Position numbers and translations under genes: made by a program
Source: Candidatus Koribacter versatilis Ellin345
GTDB lineage: Bacteria > Acidobacteriota > Terriglobia > Terriglobales > Acidobacteriaceae
DNA: 64,000 nucleotides
Assembly: GCF_000014005.1 (NCBI RefSeq)
Contig: NC_008009.1
Coordinates: forward strand, 310,001-374,000
Reading direction: 5' to 3'
Notes under the pieces: model-generated
Told to the model about the DNA's origin: nothing
Seen by the model: the letters and a program-made list of their open reading frames with translations, nothing else
Databases searched by the model: none
Shown: one piece after another, positions 37,992-47,322 of the stretch
Numbering within the stretch: position 1 is the stretch's first letter
Layout of the letters: each line of letters begins with the position of its first letter

Positions 37992-39119
37992 CTAGCGAGT
38001 CGAGAAACTGAAGACCGTGACGGTGTGGTACTTCTGTCCCGGCTTCAGTTCGGCGGACGGGAAGTTCGCGTGGTTGGGTGTGTCGGGGAAATGCTGCGTC
38101 TCCAGGCACAATCCCGAGCGATGGGTGTAGGGCTTGCCGCCTTTGCCTTTTACGGCGCCATCGAGGAAGTTGCCGGAGTAGAACTGGATGCCGGGCTGAT
38201 CGGTGAGTACTTTCAGCACGCGGCCGGAAGTTGGCTCGTACACTTCTGCAGCCTCGGCAAGCTTACCGCCTGTTGAGTCGAGCACCCAGTTGTGATCGTA
38301 GCCGTGGCCGCGCTTGAGTTGCTCATCGTCGTTGTTGATGCGTGCGCCGATCTCGGTGGATTTGCGGAAGTCGAAGGGCGTGCCGTCGACTGAAGTCAGC
38401 TCGCCAGTCGGAATCAAAGTCGCGTCCACGGGCGTGATTTTCGAGGCGTTGATCATGAGCTGATGTTTCAGAATGTCGCCTGACCCTTCGCCCGCCAGGT
38501 TGAAGTAGGAGTGATTGGTCAGGTTCACGACAGTGGCCTTGTCGGTCGTCGCCGAGTACTCGATCCGCAAATCGCCCTTGGTGAGCGTGTACTTCACGGT
38601 GGCGGTCATGTTCCCGGGGAAGCCCATCTCGCCGTCTTTGCTCACGTAGGTGAGTTCCACGCCGTTCGGGAGTTGCTTGCCTTGCCACACCACGTTGTTA
38701 AAACCGTGCGGGCCACCATGCAGCGTGTTCGGACCATCGTTCTTCGGCAGGTCGTATTTCTTCCCGTCGAGAGTGAATGCACCTTTGCCAATGCGATTGG
38801 CGTAGCGACCGATGATGGCGTCGAAAAATGCATTGTGCGCGCCGTTGAAGTTGTCATAGAAACCGGCAGCATCGTCGAAGCCGAGGATCACGTCGGCAGT
38901 CTTGCCGGCTTTATCGGGCGCTTTGAAGGAAACAAGCACGCCGCCGTAGGTCATGATGCGGGCTTCGTACGGGCCGTCGCTCAAGGTGTAGAGGTCGACG
39001 GCAGTGCCGTCCTGAACTTTGCCGAATGTTTGCTTAGTCACGTTGGTTTTCGCTTCCGCCATGCCGACGGTAAGAATAGCAAGGAGCGTCAGCACGAGAA
39101 CTTTTGGGATTCGCTGCAT
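37992..39119 (-). CDS. Periplasmic aldose 1-epimerase (mutarotase)
   Basis: The 375-residue protein starts at ATG 39119 (GAGGTGA upstream) with a signal peptide (VLVLTLLAILTVGMAEA). GalM motifs are complete: ANRIGKGAF, NTLHGGPHGFNNVVW with the substrate-binding His, NLTNHSYFNL with the catalytic His, GYDHNWV, and the catalytic Glu in GLCLETQHFPD. It interconverts alpha and beta anomers of free aldoses. The exported form would act on arabinose released in the periplasm, delivering the anomer preferred by the symporter. It lies between araB and GH127 in the operon. Confidence 0.93.
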   Translation of the reverse strand: MQRIPKVLVLTLLAILTVGMAEAKTNVTKQTFGKVQDGTAVDLYTLSDGPYEARIMTYGGVLVSFKAPDKAGKTADVILGFDDAAGFYDNFNGAHNAFFDAIIGRYANRIGKGAFTLDGKKYDLPKNDGPNTLHGGPHGFNNVVWQGKQLPNGVELTYVSKDGEMGFPGNMTATVKYTLTKGDLRIEYSATTDKATVVNLTNHSYFNLAGEGSGDILKHQLMINASKITPVDATLIPTGELTSVDGTPFDFRKSTEIGARINNDDEQLKRGHGYDHNWVLDSTGGKLAEAAEVYEPTSGRVLKVLTDQPGIQFYSGNFLDGAVKGKGGKPYTHRSGLCLETQHFPDTPNHANFPSAELKPGQKYHTVTVFSFSTR

Positions 39120-39154
39120 GCACTCACCTCTAGAAACTGGAATCGTGCGCAAGG

Positions 39155-40744
39155 TCAGGAAGTGACGGCTGCCGACTTGCGCGCGTGCTCAGAAACTTTG
39201 ATCAATTTTGGCAACACTGTGCCCAAACCGCTTGTGGCCGGCGTTCCGAAAGCGAAGTACAACTCGCTGTATAAGGCGTAGAGCTCGTCATACACGGCCT
39301 GCTCGGATGGTTGGGGCTCAAACATTTTGTGCGGCGGACAGATTTTGTCCTGCGCGTCTTCCACCGTCTTGAACGTGCCGGCCGCCAGAAAAGCAAAAAT
39401 CGCGGAACCCAGGCTGGTCACGCTTTTCGAAGGAACCAGCACTGGCCTGCCGAGAACGTTCGCATACACCTGGTTCAGGACCGCGTTCTTCTGCGGAATG
39501 CCACCGGCGTTGATCACTCGTTTGATCTCGACACCGTTCTGCGCCATGCGATCGAGAATCACGCGAGTATGCAGGGCCGTACCTTCGATCGCAGCGAAGA
39601 GTTCGTCTTGCGCGGTGCTCTGCAAGTTCCAGCCTAGGGTAATGCCGCGGAGATTCGGATTCACCAGTACGGTGCGATCGCCATTGTCCCAGGTAAGTCG
39701 CAGCAAGCCGGTTTGACCGGCCCGATATTTGTCGAGTCCATGGCTCAGCGTTGCGACATCGGTGCCCGCGCGAGTGGCGATGGCATTGAAGATATCGCCC
39801 ACTGCGGAGAGCCCGGCTTCAATGCCGGTGCGCGAGGGATGCACGCTGCCTTCCACCACGCCGCAGACGCCGGGAACCAGGTTCACCGACGGCGTGATGC
39901 CGATGATGCAAGTCGAAGTGCCGATGACGTTGACCATGTCGTCGGTGCGACAACCGGCGCCGATGGCGTCCCAGTGCGCGTCGAACGCGCCGACCGGAAT
40001 CGGAATGCCGGCTTTGAGACCAAGTTGCTCCGCCCAATACGGACAGAGATGTCCGGCGATGTGATCGGACTGTGTGTACTCGCCTTCGAGCTTTCCGCGT
40101 ACTCCAGCGAGCAGCGGGTCGACCTTTACGAGGAATTCTTCCGGGGGAAGCCCGCCGAGCTTGGGGTTCCAGAGCCACTTGTGGCCCATCGCGCAGGCGC
40201 TGCGCTTCACCTTCTTCGGATCAGTGATTCCGGCCAGCGTCGCGGCCACCATGTCGCAGTGTTCGAAAGCTGTGACGAACTCGGCGCGCTTGTCGGGATT
40301 GTGGCGCAGCCAATGCAGCAGCTTGGAGAAGCCCCACTCGGAGGAATAGACGCCGCCGCACCAATCGATGGCCGCTAGATGCTCGCGATGCGCGGCTTCC
40401 GTGATTTCGGCAGCTTCTCCCTTGGAGCGGTGATCGCACCAGAGGTAGTACTCGCCAAGCGGCGTGAGATCTTTGCCCACGGGAATGACGGAGGAGCCAG
40501 TGGTGTCGAGAGCAATCGCTTCGACCTGGTCGCCGGAGACGCCAGCTTTGTTCACGGCTTCGCGCGTAGCCTCGGCGAGCGATCGCATGTGGTCGTCATG
40601 CGATTGGGTAGCGTATTCGGGATCGTCGGAGCGACGGTGCAGCGGGTATTCTGCAACGGCGGAAGCGAGCATCCCGCGCTCGCTGTCTACGAGCGAGACG
40701 CGCACGCTCAAGGTCCCGAAATCTACTCCCGCGACGATAGCCAT
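39155..40744 (-). CDS. araB: L-ribulokinase
   Basis: The 529-residue protein is an FGGY-family sugar kinase of AraB length. The phosphate-binding start is AGVDFGTLSVRVSLVDS, the catalytic base lies in PVGAFDAHWDAIGAG, the second nucleotide motif is NVIGTSTCIIG, and VINAGGIPQKNAVLNQVYAN closes the active site. The SGxxxxLxPLGEYYLWCDHRS segment is typical of ribulokinases. It phosphorylates L-ribulose to L-ribulose 5-phosphate with ATP. It lies in the arabinose operon between the small membrane protein and the epimerase gene, and araA and araD are close by, so the function is well supported. Confidence 0.95.
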   Translation of the reverse strand: MAIVAGVDFGTLSVRVSLVDSERGMLASAVAEYPLHRRSDDPEYATQSHDDHMRSLAEATREAVNKAGVSGDQVEAIALDTTGSSVIPVGKDLTPLGEYYLWCDHRSKGEAAEITEAAHREHLAAIDWCGGVYSSEWGFSKLLHWLRHNPDKRAEFVTAFEHCDMVAATLAGITDPKKVKRSACAMGHKWLWNPKLGGLPPEEFLVKVDPLLAGVRGKLEGEYTQSDHIAGHLCPYWAEQLGLKAGIPIPVGAFDAHWDAIGAGCRTDDMVNVIGTSTCIIGITPSVNLVPGVCGVVEGSVHPSRTGIEAGLSAVGDIFNAIATRAGTDVATLSHGLDKYRAGQTGLLRLTWDNGDRTVLVNPNLRGITLGWNLQSTAQDELFAAIEGTALHTRVILDRMAQNGVEIKRVINAGGIPQKNAVLNQVYANVLGRPVLVPSKSVTSLGSAIFAFLAAGTFKTVEDAQDKICPPHKMFEPQPSEQAVYDELYALYSELYFAFGTPATSGLGTVLPKLIKVSEHARKSAAVTS

Positions 40745-40762
40745 GATGAGATTTCCAAAGCG

Positions 40763-40978
40763 CTAGTTCGTGCGGCGCGGCGAGAAACGGATGCAGTAAA
40801 ACAAGCCAACGATAAGCAACACAGCACCCCACCAGACATTCGCGTGATACTGGAAGAGCACCACAGGATTTGCGGGCGGATGAATCATTTCACGCACGCC
40901 GGCCTGCACGATCAGAATGCCGTTCCCGAGGAGAGAAAGGCCGATCCAAAACCAGATTGAAATTCCGCCTGTCGTCAT
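40763..40978 (-). CDS. Small two-helix membrane protein in the arabinose operon
   Basis: The 71-residue protein starts at ATG 40978 with AGGAGA upstream. It has two predicted transmembrane helices, SIWFWIGLSLLGNGILIVQAG and WWGAVLLIVGLFYCIRF, joined by a loop rich in Pro and His (VREMIHPPANPVVLFQYHAN). It starts 8 bp after the sodium/solute symporter gene and ends 18 bp before araB. It could be an accessory subunit of the symporter, since some transporters of this kind have small partners, but no family is recognised. The conserved operon position and good ribosome binding site argue that it is a real gene. Confidence 0.75.
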   Translation of the reverse strand: MTTGGISIWFWIGLSLLGNGILIVQAGVREMIHPPANPVVLFQYHANVWWGAVLLIVGLFYCIRFSPRRTN

Positions 40979-40986
40979 TGTCTCTC

Positions 40987-42690
40987 CTACCAGAAGATGA
41001 TTTGAAGAATGATGAATCCGACGGCGACTACGCAGGCCCAGAACGCAGGACGCATGTACATCGGCACATCGCCTTCGCTTGGAATTGGTGTCACTGACTT
41101 CACGAGCCCGACCAGTTCCGCGTCGGGCCTCGGCTTCGTGGCGTAGCTCACCACCACCGTGACCAGCGCGCAGATGAGACACGACCACAGGGCGCGATAC
41201 ATGTTCTCCGCCATCGCCTGTGCGTCGGGTGACATTGCGACGTAGCGCAGCGCCGAGGGATCGAGCTTCACCCAGGCGTACATGCCGACCGACGAGACGG
41301 TACCCGCAAGCAATCCCCAGAAGCCACCTGCATTCGTGGCCCTCTTCCAGAGCATGCCGAGAACGACGGTTGCGAAAAGCGGAGCGATGAAGAAGCTGAA
41401 GAGCGCTTGCACGTAATCCATGATGCTGGCGAATTTCATCACGAAGTATGCAGTGAGAATGCTGATGATTACGCCGCCAATCGTTGATGCACGTCCCATG
41501 TTTACGTAATGGGCATCGCTCGCATCCTTTTTGATCATCGCGCGGTAGATGTCATACGTCCACACCGTGGTAAAAGCGCTGACATTACCCGCCATGCCGG
41601 ACATGAATCCAGCGATGAGCGCGGTGATACCGAGGCCGAGGAGGCCGGGGCCGCAGTAGCGCGCGAGCATCAAGGGCAGAACTTCGTTGTAGCTGTGTCC
41701 GTGGGTGGCAATAGCTTGGCTTTCGCCTACAAGCTTCATGGGCAGGACGGCGAGGGCGAGCAGTCCGGGCAGAATGACGATGAAGGGGACCAACATCTTG
41801 AAGGCGGCGCCAATGATCGGGGCCATCTTCGCCGAACGCATGTCCTTCGCGGCTAGTACGCGCTGCACCACCAGGAAATCCGTCGTCCAGTAGCCCATCG
41901 AAATAATCGCGCCCAGTCCGAAGACGATGCCGATCCAATTGATGCCCATCGGGTTGTCGCTGAATTTCCCGAGCGTGGACCAGAGGTGCGTGTACTCCGC
42001 TGAGGCATTGCGCGTGATTTGCGCCTTGAGGTTCGTCCAGCCGCCGGCTTCGATCAGGCCCATGATGGGGATGAGAAGCGCACCTGCCCATATCAAAATG
42101 AACTGCAAGACTTCGTTGAAGATGGCGGAACGCAGGCCGCCGAGGGTGACGTAGATGGCGACCGTGATGGACGAAACTATGATGCTGACGTTGATGTCCC
42201 AGCCGAGAACGACCTTCATCACCAGCGCCATCGAATACATGTTGATGCCACTCATCAGCACCGTCATGAACGCGAACGAAACGGCGGACAGTGCCCGACT
42301 GGGTTCACCGAAGCGCAGCTTCAAGTATCCCGGCACCGAGTGCGTCTTGGAGATGTAATAGAACGGCATCATCACAAGACCAAGGAAGATCATGGCGGGA
42401 ATGGCGCCGATCCAGTACCAGTGGGCGGCGAGGATGCCGTATTGGTAGGCGGCCCCGGCCCAGCCCATCAGTTCGAGAGAGCCGAGGTTTGCGGAGAGGA
42501 AACTAAGGCCGGCGATCCACGCGGTCATCTCGCGTCCGGCCATGAAGAAGTCTTCGCCGGTCTTGGCTTGGCCCTTCAGCTGCCATCCAATGGCGAGGAC
42601 GAGGGCGAAGTAGAACACGATGATGACAAGGTCGGTGCTTGAGAGGTTCACCAACCGGTCCGCTACGAAACTCGCAAGGAGTGGGCTCAT
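40987..42690 (-). CDS. Sodium/solute symporter (SSS family), probable arabinose transporter
   Basis: The 567-residue integral membrane protein has about 14 helices and is a member of the SSS/SGLT family. The signature region is present: GREMTAWIAGLSFLSANLGSL near helix 2, and the SSS pattern around LRFGEPSRALSAVSFAFMTV. The C-terminal extension beyond helix 13 is typical of sugar transporters. It would take up a monosaccharide with sodium across the inner membrane. Because it lies between araD and araB, L-arabinose is the likely substrate. It starts 6 bp after araD and is probably coupled to it. Galactose or glucose cannot be excluded from the sequence alone. Confidence 0.9.
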   Translation of the reverse strand: MSPLLASFVADRLVNLSSTDLVIIVFYFALVLAIGWQLKGQAKTGEDFFMAGREMTAWIAGLSFLSANLGSLELMGWAGAAYQYGILAAHWYWIGAIPAMIFLGLVMMPFYYISKTHSVPGYLKLRFGEPSRALSAVSFAFMTVLMSGINMYSMALVMKVVLGWDINVSIIVSSITVAIYVTLGGLRSAIFNEVLQFILIWAGALLIPIMGLIEAGGWTNLKAQITRNASAEYTHLWSTLGKFSDNPMGINWIGIVFGLGAIISMGYWTTDFLVVQRVLAAKDMRSAKMAPIIGAAFKMLVPFIVILPGLLALAVLPMKLVGESQAIATHGHSYNEVLPLMLARYCGPGLLGLGITALIAGFMSGMAGNVSAFTTVWTYDIYRAMIKKDASDAHYVNMGRASTIGGVIISILTAYFVMKFASIMDYVQALFSFFIAPLFATVVLGMLWKRATNAGGFWGLLAGTVSSVGMYAWVKLDPSALRYVAMSPDAQAMAENMYRALWSCLICALVTVVVSYATKPRPDAELVGLVKSVTPIPSEGDVPMYMRPAFWACVVAVGFIILQIIFW

Positions 42691-42696
42691 GCGGTA

Positions 42697-43395
42697 TCAG
42701 TCCTTCTTCTGGCCGTAATAAGAATTTGCTCCGTGTTTGCGCAGGAAATGCTTGTCGTGCAGGGCTTGTCCAATCGCCGCCGAGGATCCGTTGATCGACA
42801 GCGTGAAACACGCAATTCGCGCAATGTATTCGAGGATCGCGGCACTCTCGGCCGCCTTCATCGCACTGGCCCCCCAGGCAAATGGACCGTGGTTCGCCAC
42901 AAGGATTCCCGGGACATGCGCTGCGCCAGTTTTATGTAACGTGCGCACGATGGCGTGGCCGGTATTCATCTCATAATCACCCGTGATTTCCTCGTCTGCC
43001 ATGGGATCAGTGACTGGGACTGAACCGTGATAGTAGTCGGCATGCGTTGTGCCGAAGCAGGGAATCGGGCGCCGGGCCTGTGCCCAAGCAGTGGCGTATT
43101 CGGAATGCGAGTGGGCGACGCCGCCGATCTCCGGAAATGCGCGATAGAGCGCAAGGTGCGTCGCGAGGTCGGATGAAGGGCGGAGGTCGCCTTCCACGAT
43201 CTTCCCTTCCATGTCAGTGACGACCAGATGTTCGGGTTTCATCGTGTCGTAGGGAACGCCGCTGGGCTTGATCACAATCAGGCCTTGCTCGCGGGAGACC
43301 CCGCTGACATTGCCGAAGGTATATAGAACGAGCCCTTTCCGCACCAACTCGAGGTTCGCTTCAAGGACTTCTGCACGGAGTTGCAATAAAAGCAT
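42697..43395 (-). CDS. araD: L-ribulose-5-phosphate 4-epimerase
   Basis: The 232-residue protein is a class II aldolase-fold epimerase. The zinc-binding histidines are in AHSHSEYATAWA and ATGHAIVRTL, and the active-site motifs GNVSGV and IKPSGVPYD are complete, as is the NHGPFAWG segment. Length and motifs match AraD. It converts L-ribulose 5-phosphate to D-xylulose 5-phosphate, feeding the pentose phosphate pathway. It is first in the six-gene operon. A LacI-type operator lies 19-34 bp upstream, between promoter and start, where a repressor would block transcription. No strong ribosome binding site is seen. Confidence 0.95.
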   Translation of the reverse strand: MLLLQLRAEVLEANLELVRKGLVLYTFGNVSGVSREQGLIVIKPSGVPYDTMKPEHLVVTDMEGKIVEGDLRPSSDLATHLALYRAFPEIGGVAHSHSEYATAWAQARRPIPCFGTTHADYYHGSVPVTDPMADEEITGDYEMNTGHAIVRTLHKTGAAHVPGILVANHGPFAWGASAMKAAESAAILEYIARIACFTLSINGSSAAIGQALHDKHFLRKHGANSYYGQKKD

Positions 43396-43413
43396 GCTGG
43401 CGGCCGGAATCTC

Positions 43414-43429
43414 AAGTAATCGTTTACTT
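43414..43429. promoter_or_regulatory. LacI-type operator upstream of araD
   Basis: AAGTAATCGTTTACTT is a 16-bp near-perfect palindrome with the CG centre typical of LacI-family sites. Its core GTAATCGTTTAC is the reverse complement of the site at 45365-45376 and differs by one base from that at 45501-45512. A LacI-family gene lies at 47.3 kb. Confidence 0.8.
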
Positions 43430-43493
43430 CGGTTGCACCAAACTAGAACACCATTACGGCTTTGTCAATTCACGCAGAGCAATTTTGGGGCGT

Positions 43494-43520
43494 AAAAAAG
43501 CGCCCCTTGGAGAGGGGCGC
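43494..43520 (-). terminator. Rho-independent terminator of araA
   Basis: On the minus strand, arms GCGCCCCT and AGGGGCGC (43513-43520 and 43500-43507) with a 5-nt loop are followed by TTTTTT. It lies 55 bp after the araA stop, before the araD operator. Confidence 0.88.
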
Positions 43521-43575
43521 AATCGTGCAGTGGTGGAGGTCGAGGGCAGTCTGTGTTTCGCGCCCTCAAAGGAAC

Positions 43576-45078
43576 TCAGCGCCAACCCGTCAAGCGGTAA
43601 TAAGCGTCGTTCCAGCGCAACTCGTTCTTGCAAGCGTGAACAGTGGTGTCGTTGTCGATCAGCACGCACTCGATGCCCGCCATTTCGGCATAGTCCTGGA
43701 GATGTTGGGCGGTAAGGCACAAGCTGAAGCCGGTGTGGTGTGCGCCGCCGGCGTAGATCCAGCATGCGGCGGCCACGGCCAGGTTCGGCTCAGGAATCCA
43801 GACAGCGCGCGCTACGGGCAATTTGGGCAAAGGCACCTCGGGCGGAATGACATTCACTTTGTTGATGACCATCCGGAAGCGCTCGCCGACGTCCACGATT
43901 GTCGCCACGACGGCAGGACCGGTCTGCGAGTCGAAGACAAGGCGCACGGGATCGCCCTTGCCACCGATGCTGAGGGGATGGATCTCGCACGAAGGCTTGC
44001 CGCTGGCGATCGAGGGGCAAATCTCAAGCATGTGAGCCCCGAGTACGAGCCCGCCATTCTCAAGGTGATAGGTGTAGTCCTCCATGAATGACGTACCGGC
44101 ATCGAGTCCGGCGGCCATCACTTTCATGGTGCGAACCAGCGCGGCAGTCTTCCAATCGCCTTCAGCGCCGAAGCCGTAACCGTCCGCCATCAGACGTTGC
44201 ACCGCGATGCCCGGGAGTTGGTTAAGGCCGTGGAGGTCTTCGAAGGTGTCGGTGAAGGCGTGGAAGTTGCCGTCTTTGAGGAAATGGCGCAGGCCAAGCT
44301 CGATGCGTGCAGCGTCGAGCAGAGACGCGCGTTGCTTGCCCTTCGCGGTCAGCGGCTCGGAGAGGGTGTAGGTGTCCTCGTATTCTGATACTAGATGGTC
44401 TACATCCCTGTCGCTTGCGGCGTGAATGCGGGCCACGAGATCGCCGACACCGAAGCCATCTACCGAGTAGGCGAGCTGGATTTTCGCCTGCACTTTGTCG
44501 CCTTCAGTCACGGCAACGTTTCGCATGTTGTCGCCAAAACGTGCGACTTTCAAATGTTGCGCATCGTGCCAACCCGCCGCAGCGCGCGCCCAGGTGCCAA
44601 GCTCGGAGATAACTTCGAGATCCTGCCAGAAGCCAACCACGACCTTGCGGTCGAGGCGCATGCGGCTGCCGATGAAGCCGAACTCACGGTCGCCATGCGC
44701 GGCCTGGTTCAGGTTCATGAAATCCATGTCGATGGTGGCCCACGGCAACTCACGGTTGTATTGCGTGTGGAGATGTAGGAATGGTTTCTGCAGCGCCTTC
44801 AGCCCGGCAATCCACATCTTGGCGGGTGAGAAGGTATGCATCCAGGTGACGAGACCGATGCAGTGAGCGGCGTTGTTGGCCTCGCGACAGAGTTCGTGGA
44901 CGGCGTCTGCGGTGGTGAGCACCGGCTTGAAAACGACGCGAACAGGCATCTGCGGCGTGGCATCGAGTCCACCCGCAATCTCGCGCGAATGTTCCGCGAC
45001 CTTCTCCAGCGTCTCCGGGCCGTAGAGATGCTGGCTACCGGTAACAAACCAGACCTCGAACTTCTTCAGATCGATCAT
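43576..45078 (-). CDS. araA: L-arabinose isomerase
   Basis: The 500-residue protein matches AraA along its length. The N-terminus is [20 protein letters not shown], and [12 protein letters not shown] and FLHLHTQYN follow. The metal-binding set is in [27 protein letters not shown] and [12 protein letters not shown], which hold the Glu and His ligands. It converts L-arabinose to L-ribulose in the cytoplasm. I placed the start at 45078 because AGGAG lies 6 nt before it; an ATG at 45081 and one at 45096 are in frame. It is transcribed apart from the araD operon, with its own terminator. A LacI-type operator lies 287 bp upstream. Confidence 0.96.
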   Translation of the reverse strand: MIDLKKFEVWFVTGSQHLYGPETLEKVAEHSREIAGGLDATPQMPVRVVFKPVLTTADAVHELCREANNAAHCIGLVTWMHTFSPAKMWIAGLKALQKPFLHLHTQYNRELPWATIDMDFMNLNQAAHGDREFGFIGSRMRLDRKVVVGFWQDLEVISELGTWARAAAGWHDAQHLKVARFGDNMRNVAVTEGDKVQAKIQLAYSVDGFGVGDLVARIHAASDRDVDHLVSEYEDTYTLSEPLTAKGKQRASLLDAARIELGLRHFLKDGNFHAFTDTFEDLHGLNQLPGIAVQRLMADGYGFGAEGDWKTAALVRTMKVMAAGLDAGTSFMEDYTYHLENGGLVLGAHMLEICPSIASGKPSCEIHPLSIGGKGDPVRLVFDSQTGPAVVATIVDVGERFRMVINKVNVIPPEVPLPKLPVARAVWIPEPNLAVAAACWIYAGGAHHTGFSLCLTAQHLQDYAEMAGIECVLIDNDTTVHACKNELRWNDAYYRLTGWR

Positions 45079-45105
45079 CATGTTCTCCTGGGCCATTGTC
45101 CGTGG

Positions 45106-45204
45106 CTACTTCGCCGTTCCATCGTCGAGTGCGATGGTGGGCCAGCCATTCTGCCGGACCAAAGAGGAGATTTGCAGTGACGGTTTCCCGCTCTTCGCGT
45201 CATG
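45106..45204 (-). pseudogene. Possible C-terminal remnant of a GH43 arabinanase
   Basis: A 32-residue stretch reads HDAKSGKPSLQISSLVRQNG and then WPTIALDDGTAK followed by a stop. It resembles the tail of endo-arabinanase-like GH43 enzymes, where YHxYDA-(N/S)G-x-P-x-LQI is followed by NGWP and the end of the protein. Upstream the frame loses the resemblance, so only the last strands remain. It sits directly before araA and would be what is left of a deleted arabinan gene. The match is short and made from memory of the family, so confidence is limited. Confidence 0.4.
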
Positions 45205-45364
45205 GCAGGGAGTCCATGGCAACGCCGATGAATGAGGCGAGCAGAAGAAGAACAGATCGTGAAACGGTGGTTCCGCGCATCGGGATGTGCCTTCCTTGGT
45301 TGCCACGCGCCAATCAGGATCCCCGACGGGGCGCCCGTGGAACGCTGGGGATTCTAGCATAAGA

Positions 45365-45376
45365 GTAAACGATTAC
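45365..45376. promoter_or_regulatory. LacI-type operator (distal)
   Basis: GTAAACGATTAC is a 12-bp palindrome-like site with CG centre, identical to the reverse complement of the araD operator core. It lies 155 bp before the GH51 start and 287 bp before araA. Confidence 0.75.
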
Positions 45377-45500
45377 CGCGATTTTGTTGCAGGCAGCCAA
45401 AGTGGAAGGCTATAGGGTTTGGCGCAGGCTATTGTGCAACTTCGATTCGGTACAGCCCTTGCGCGAATGCTTCCGGCTCCGTATAGTGTTTGCCGATTGA

Positions 45501-45512
45501 GTAAGCGTTTAC
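45501..45512. promoter_or_regulatory. LacI-type operator before the GH51 gene
   Basis: GTAAGCGTTTAC lies 20 bp before the arabinofuranosidase start. It differs from the araD site core at one position (G for T at position 5). A repressor here would block transcription or initiation directly. Confidence 0.75.
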
Positions 45513-45531
45513 CCAGAATCACGAGGTACCC

Positions 45532-47187
45532 ATGAGCACTCGCCGTGATTTCCTTCGTTCCACTGCCATTGGCGCTGCTGGATTGGCGCTGACCCGTTTC
45601 TCGCTGCCGTCGCTCGCGCAAAGCCGCAGCGTCGATTCCCGGATCGAGGTGCTGCTCGACGAACCGCTCGGGACCATCTCGCCGAACATTTACGGTCACT
45701 TCACCGAGAACCTGGCCGGGGTGTTTTACGACGGAATCTGGGTTGGCGAGAATTCGAAGGTCCCGAACGTCGGCGGGCTGCGTAAGGCCGTGATCGACCA
45801 CATGCGCAAGATCAAGGCCCCCGTGATTAGATTCCCAGGCGGATGCTTTGCCGACACCTACGACTGGCGCGACGGCATCGGCCCACGCGAAAAGCGGCCG
45901 CGGCGCCCGAACTTCTGGGGCAATGGCGACCCGAAGCAAAACGTAAAGCACAAGTACGACCCCAATGAGGTTGGTACCGACGAGTTCATGCATTTCTGCC
46001 GCGAGATTGGCGCACAGGGATATCTTGCAGCCAACGTGCGCAGCCTTCCCGCGGAGCAATTCCAGCAGTGGGTGGATTATTGCAATTCGCCTGCGGGGAG
46101 CACGACGCTGGCGGAAACGCGCGCGACGAACGGCTCGCGTGAGCCTTACAAGGTGGAGTTCTGGGGCGTGGGGAACGAGTCTTGGGGATGCGGCGGCGAC
46201 TTCGAGCCCGGCCAATATGCGATGGAATTTCGCCGCTACGCCACGTGGGTGCCAGGCTTCGGAATGAACTTGAAATTCATTGCCTCCGGGCCAAACGTGG
46301 AGGACTACCACTGGACCAGCGGCTTCTTCGAGGCGATGCAGAAGCGGATGGGCTCCCTGCACATGGTCTATGGCTGGGCGCTCCACCATTACGCCTGGAA
46401 CCTGAGCCGCGGCAAAACCAACGACTGGGACAAGGGCAAAGGCGAAGCTGTGAACTTCGACGCCACCGATTGGTACGAGCTGATGAAGGAAGGTCAGCGC
46501 ATGGAAGGTCTGATCGAGGGACACTGGCAGGTGATGGGTGAAACCGATCACGAGCATCGCGTAAAGCTAGTAGTGGACGAGTGGGGCCCCTGGTACCGCC
46601 CGGGCAGCGAAGCAACTCCCGGGGATGCGCTGGAGCAGATGCCAACCCTCCGCGACGCGGTGTTCAGTGGCATGACCCTCGATATCTTCAACCGCCATCC
46701 TGAAAAAGTGGCGATGGCGAACTGCGCGCAGCTCATCAACTGTCTGAACAGTTTGTACCTGGCGCATGAAGACAATTTCACGGTGACTCCAGTTGGGCAC
46801 GTGTTCGATATGTATGCGCCTCACCAGGGCGGACAGTCGCTGCGCACGATCTTCTCTTCACCGCAGGTGAAGTACGAGCGCGACGGCACACCGGCGACCT
46901 TCTGGGGGCTGCGCGGTGCCGCGTCTTTAACCGGGAAAAAACTCTTCGTCACGGCGGTCAATCCGGATACCAGCTCACCACGAGAAAGCGAGATTGCGAT
47001 CCGCGGGGCGAGCGCGGCTTCTGGCACGCTGACCGTGCTCTCGGCGCCCGACATCCACGCGCACAACACCTTTGAACATCCGGATGCGGTAGTACCCCGT
47101 CGGAATGAATTGAAGGTGAATGGCGCGACGGTGTCGCTCGTGATTCCGCCAGCCTCCGTGGTCGCAATCGAATTGGAACTGAGTTGA
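45532..47187 (+). CDS. GH51 alpha-L-arabinofuranosidase
   Basis: The 551-residue protein has a twin-arginine signal (STRRDFLRSTAIGAAGLALT). The retaining GH51 site is intact: IRFPGGCFADTYDWRDGIGP, acid/base E216 in VGNESWGCGG, HHYAW, and nucleophile E350 in VVDEWGPWY. A C-terminal beta-sandwich closes the protein. It removes alpha-L-arabinofuranosyl side chains from arabinan or arabinoxylan, outside the cytoplasm, supplying the AraABD pathway. A LacI-type operator lies 20 bp upstream and the probable repressor gene follows 135 bp downstream on the same strand, so substrate-dependent control is likely. Confidence 0.94.
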   Translation: MSTRRDFLRSTAIGAAGLALTRFSLPSLAQSRSVDSRIEVLLDEPLGTISPNIYGHFTENLAGVFYDGIWVGENSKVPNVGGLRKAVIDHMRKIKAPVIRFPGGCFADTYDWRDGIGPREKRPRRPNFWGNGDPKQNVKHKYDPNEVGTDEFMHFCREIGAQGYLAANVRSLPAEQFQQWVDYCNSPAGSTTLAETRATNGSREPYKVEFWGVGNESWGCGGDFEPGQYAMEFRRYATWVPGFGMNLKFIASGPNVEDYHWTSGFFEAMQKRMGSLHMVYGWALHHYAWNLSRGKTNDWDKGKGEAVNFDATDWYELMKEGQRMEGLIEGHWQVMGETDHEHRVKLVVDEWGPWYRPGSEATPGDALEQMPTLRDAVFSGMTLDIFNRHPEKVAMANCAQLINCLNSLYLAHEDNFTVTPVGHVFDMYAPHQGGQSLRTIFSSPQVKYERDGTPATFWGLRGAASLTGKKLFVTAVNPDTSSPRESEIAIRGASAASGTLTVLSAPDIHAHNTFEHPDAVVPRRNELKVNGATVSLVIPPASVVAIELELS

Positions 47188-47322
47188 CGGACGGGCTCAG
47201 CGATTAACAGAAGTTGCAGAAGGTGCATGGTATCGTGGTGGCCAGCCATTCAGGTTGAGAGTGTGCAGTCAAAAATAGCGCGGGCAAACCGTGTGTGCTC
47301 GTCCTGAAAGCGTCGTGGACCG

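Larger units (their letters stand above)
45205..45531. other. Regulatory gap between araA and the GH51 gene
   Basis: No gene is seen here. The divergent promoters of araA and the arabinofuranosidase gene must lie in this stretch. It holds two LacI-type operators with centres 136 bp apart, a distance that would allow repression by DNA looping. The GH51-side operator overlaps the likely promoter. Confidence 0.6.

Noticed and set aside
45373-46557. Minus-strand frame of 394 codons over the GH51 gene and its operators
   Set aside because: It would run through both LacI operators and the GH51 catalytic region; no start signal and antisense-type composition.
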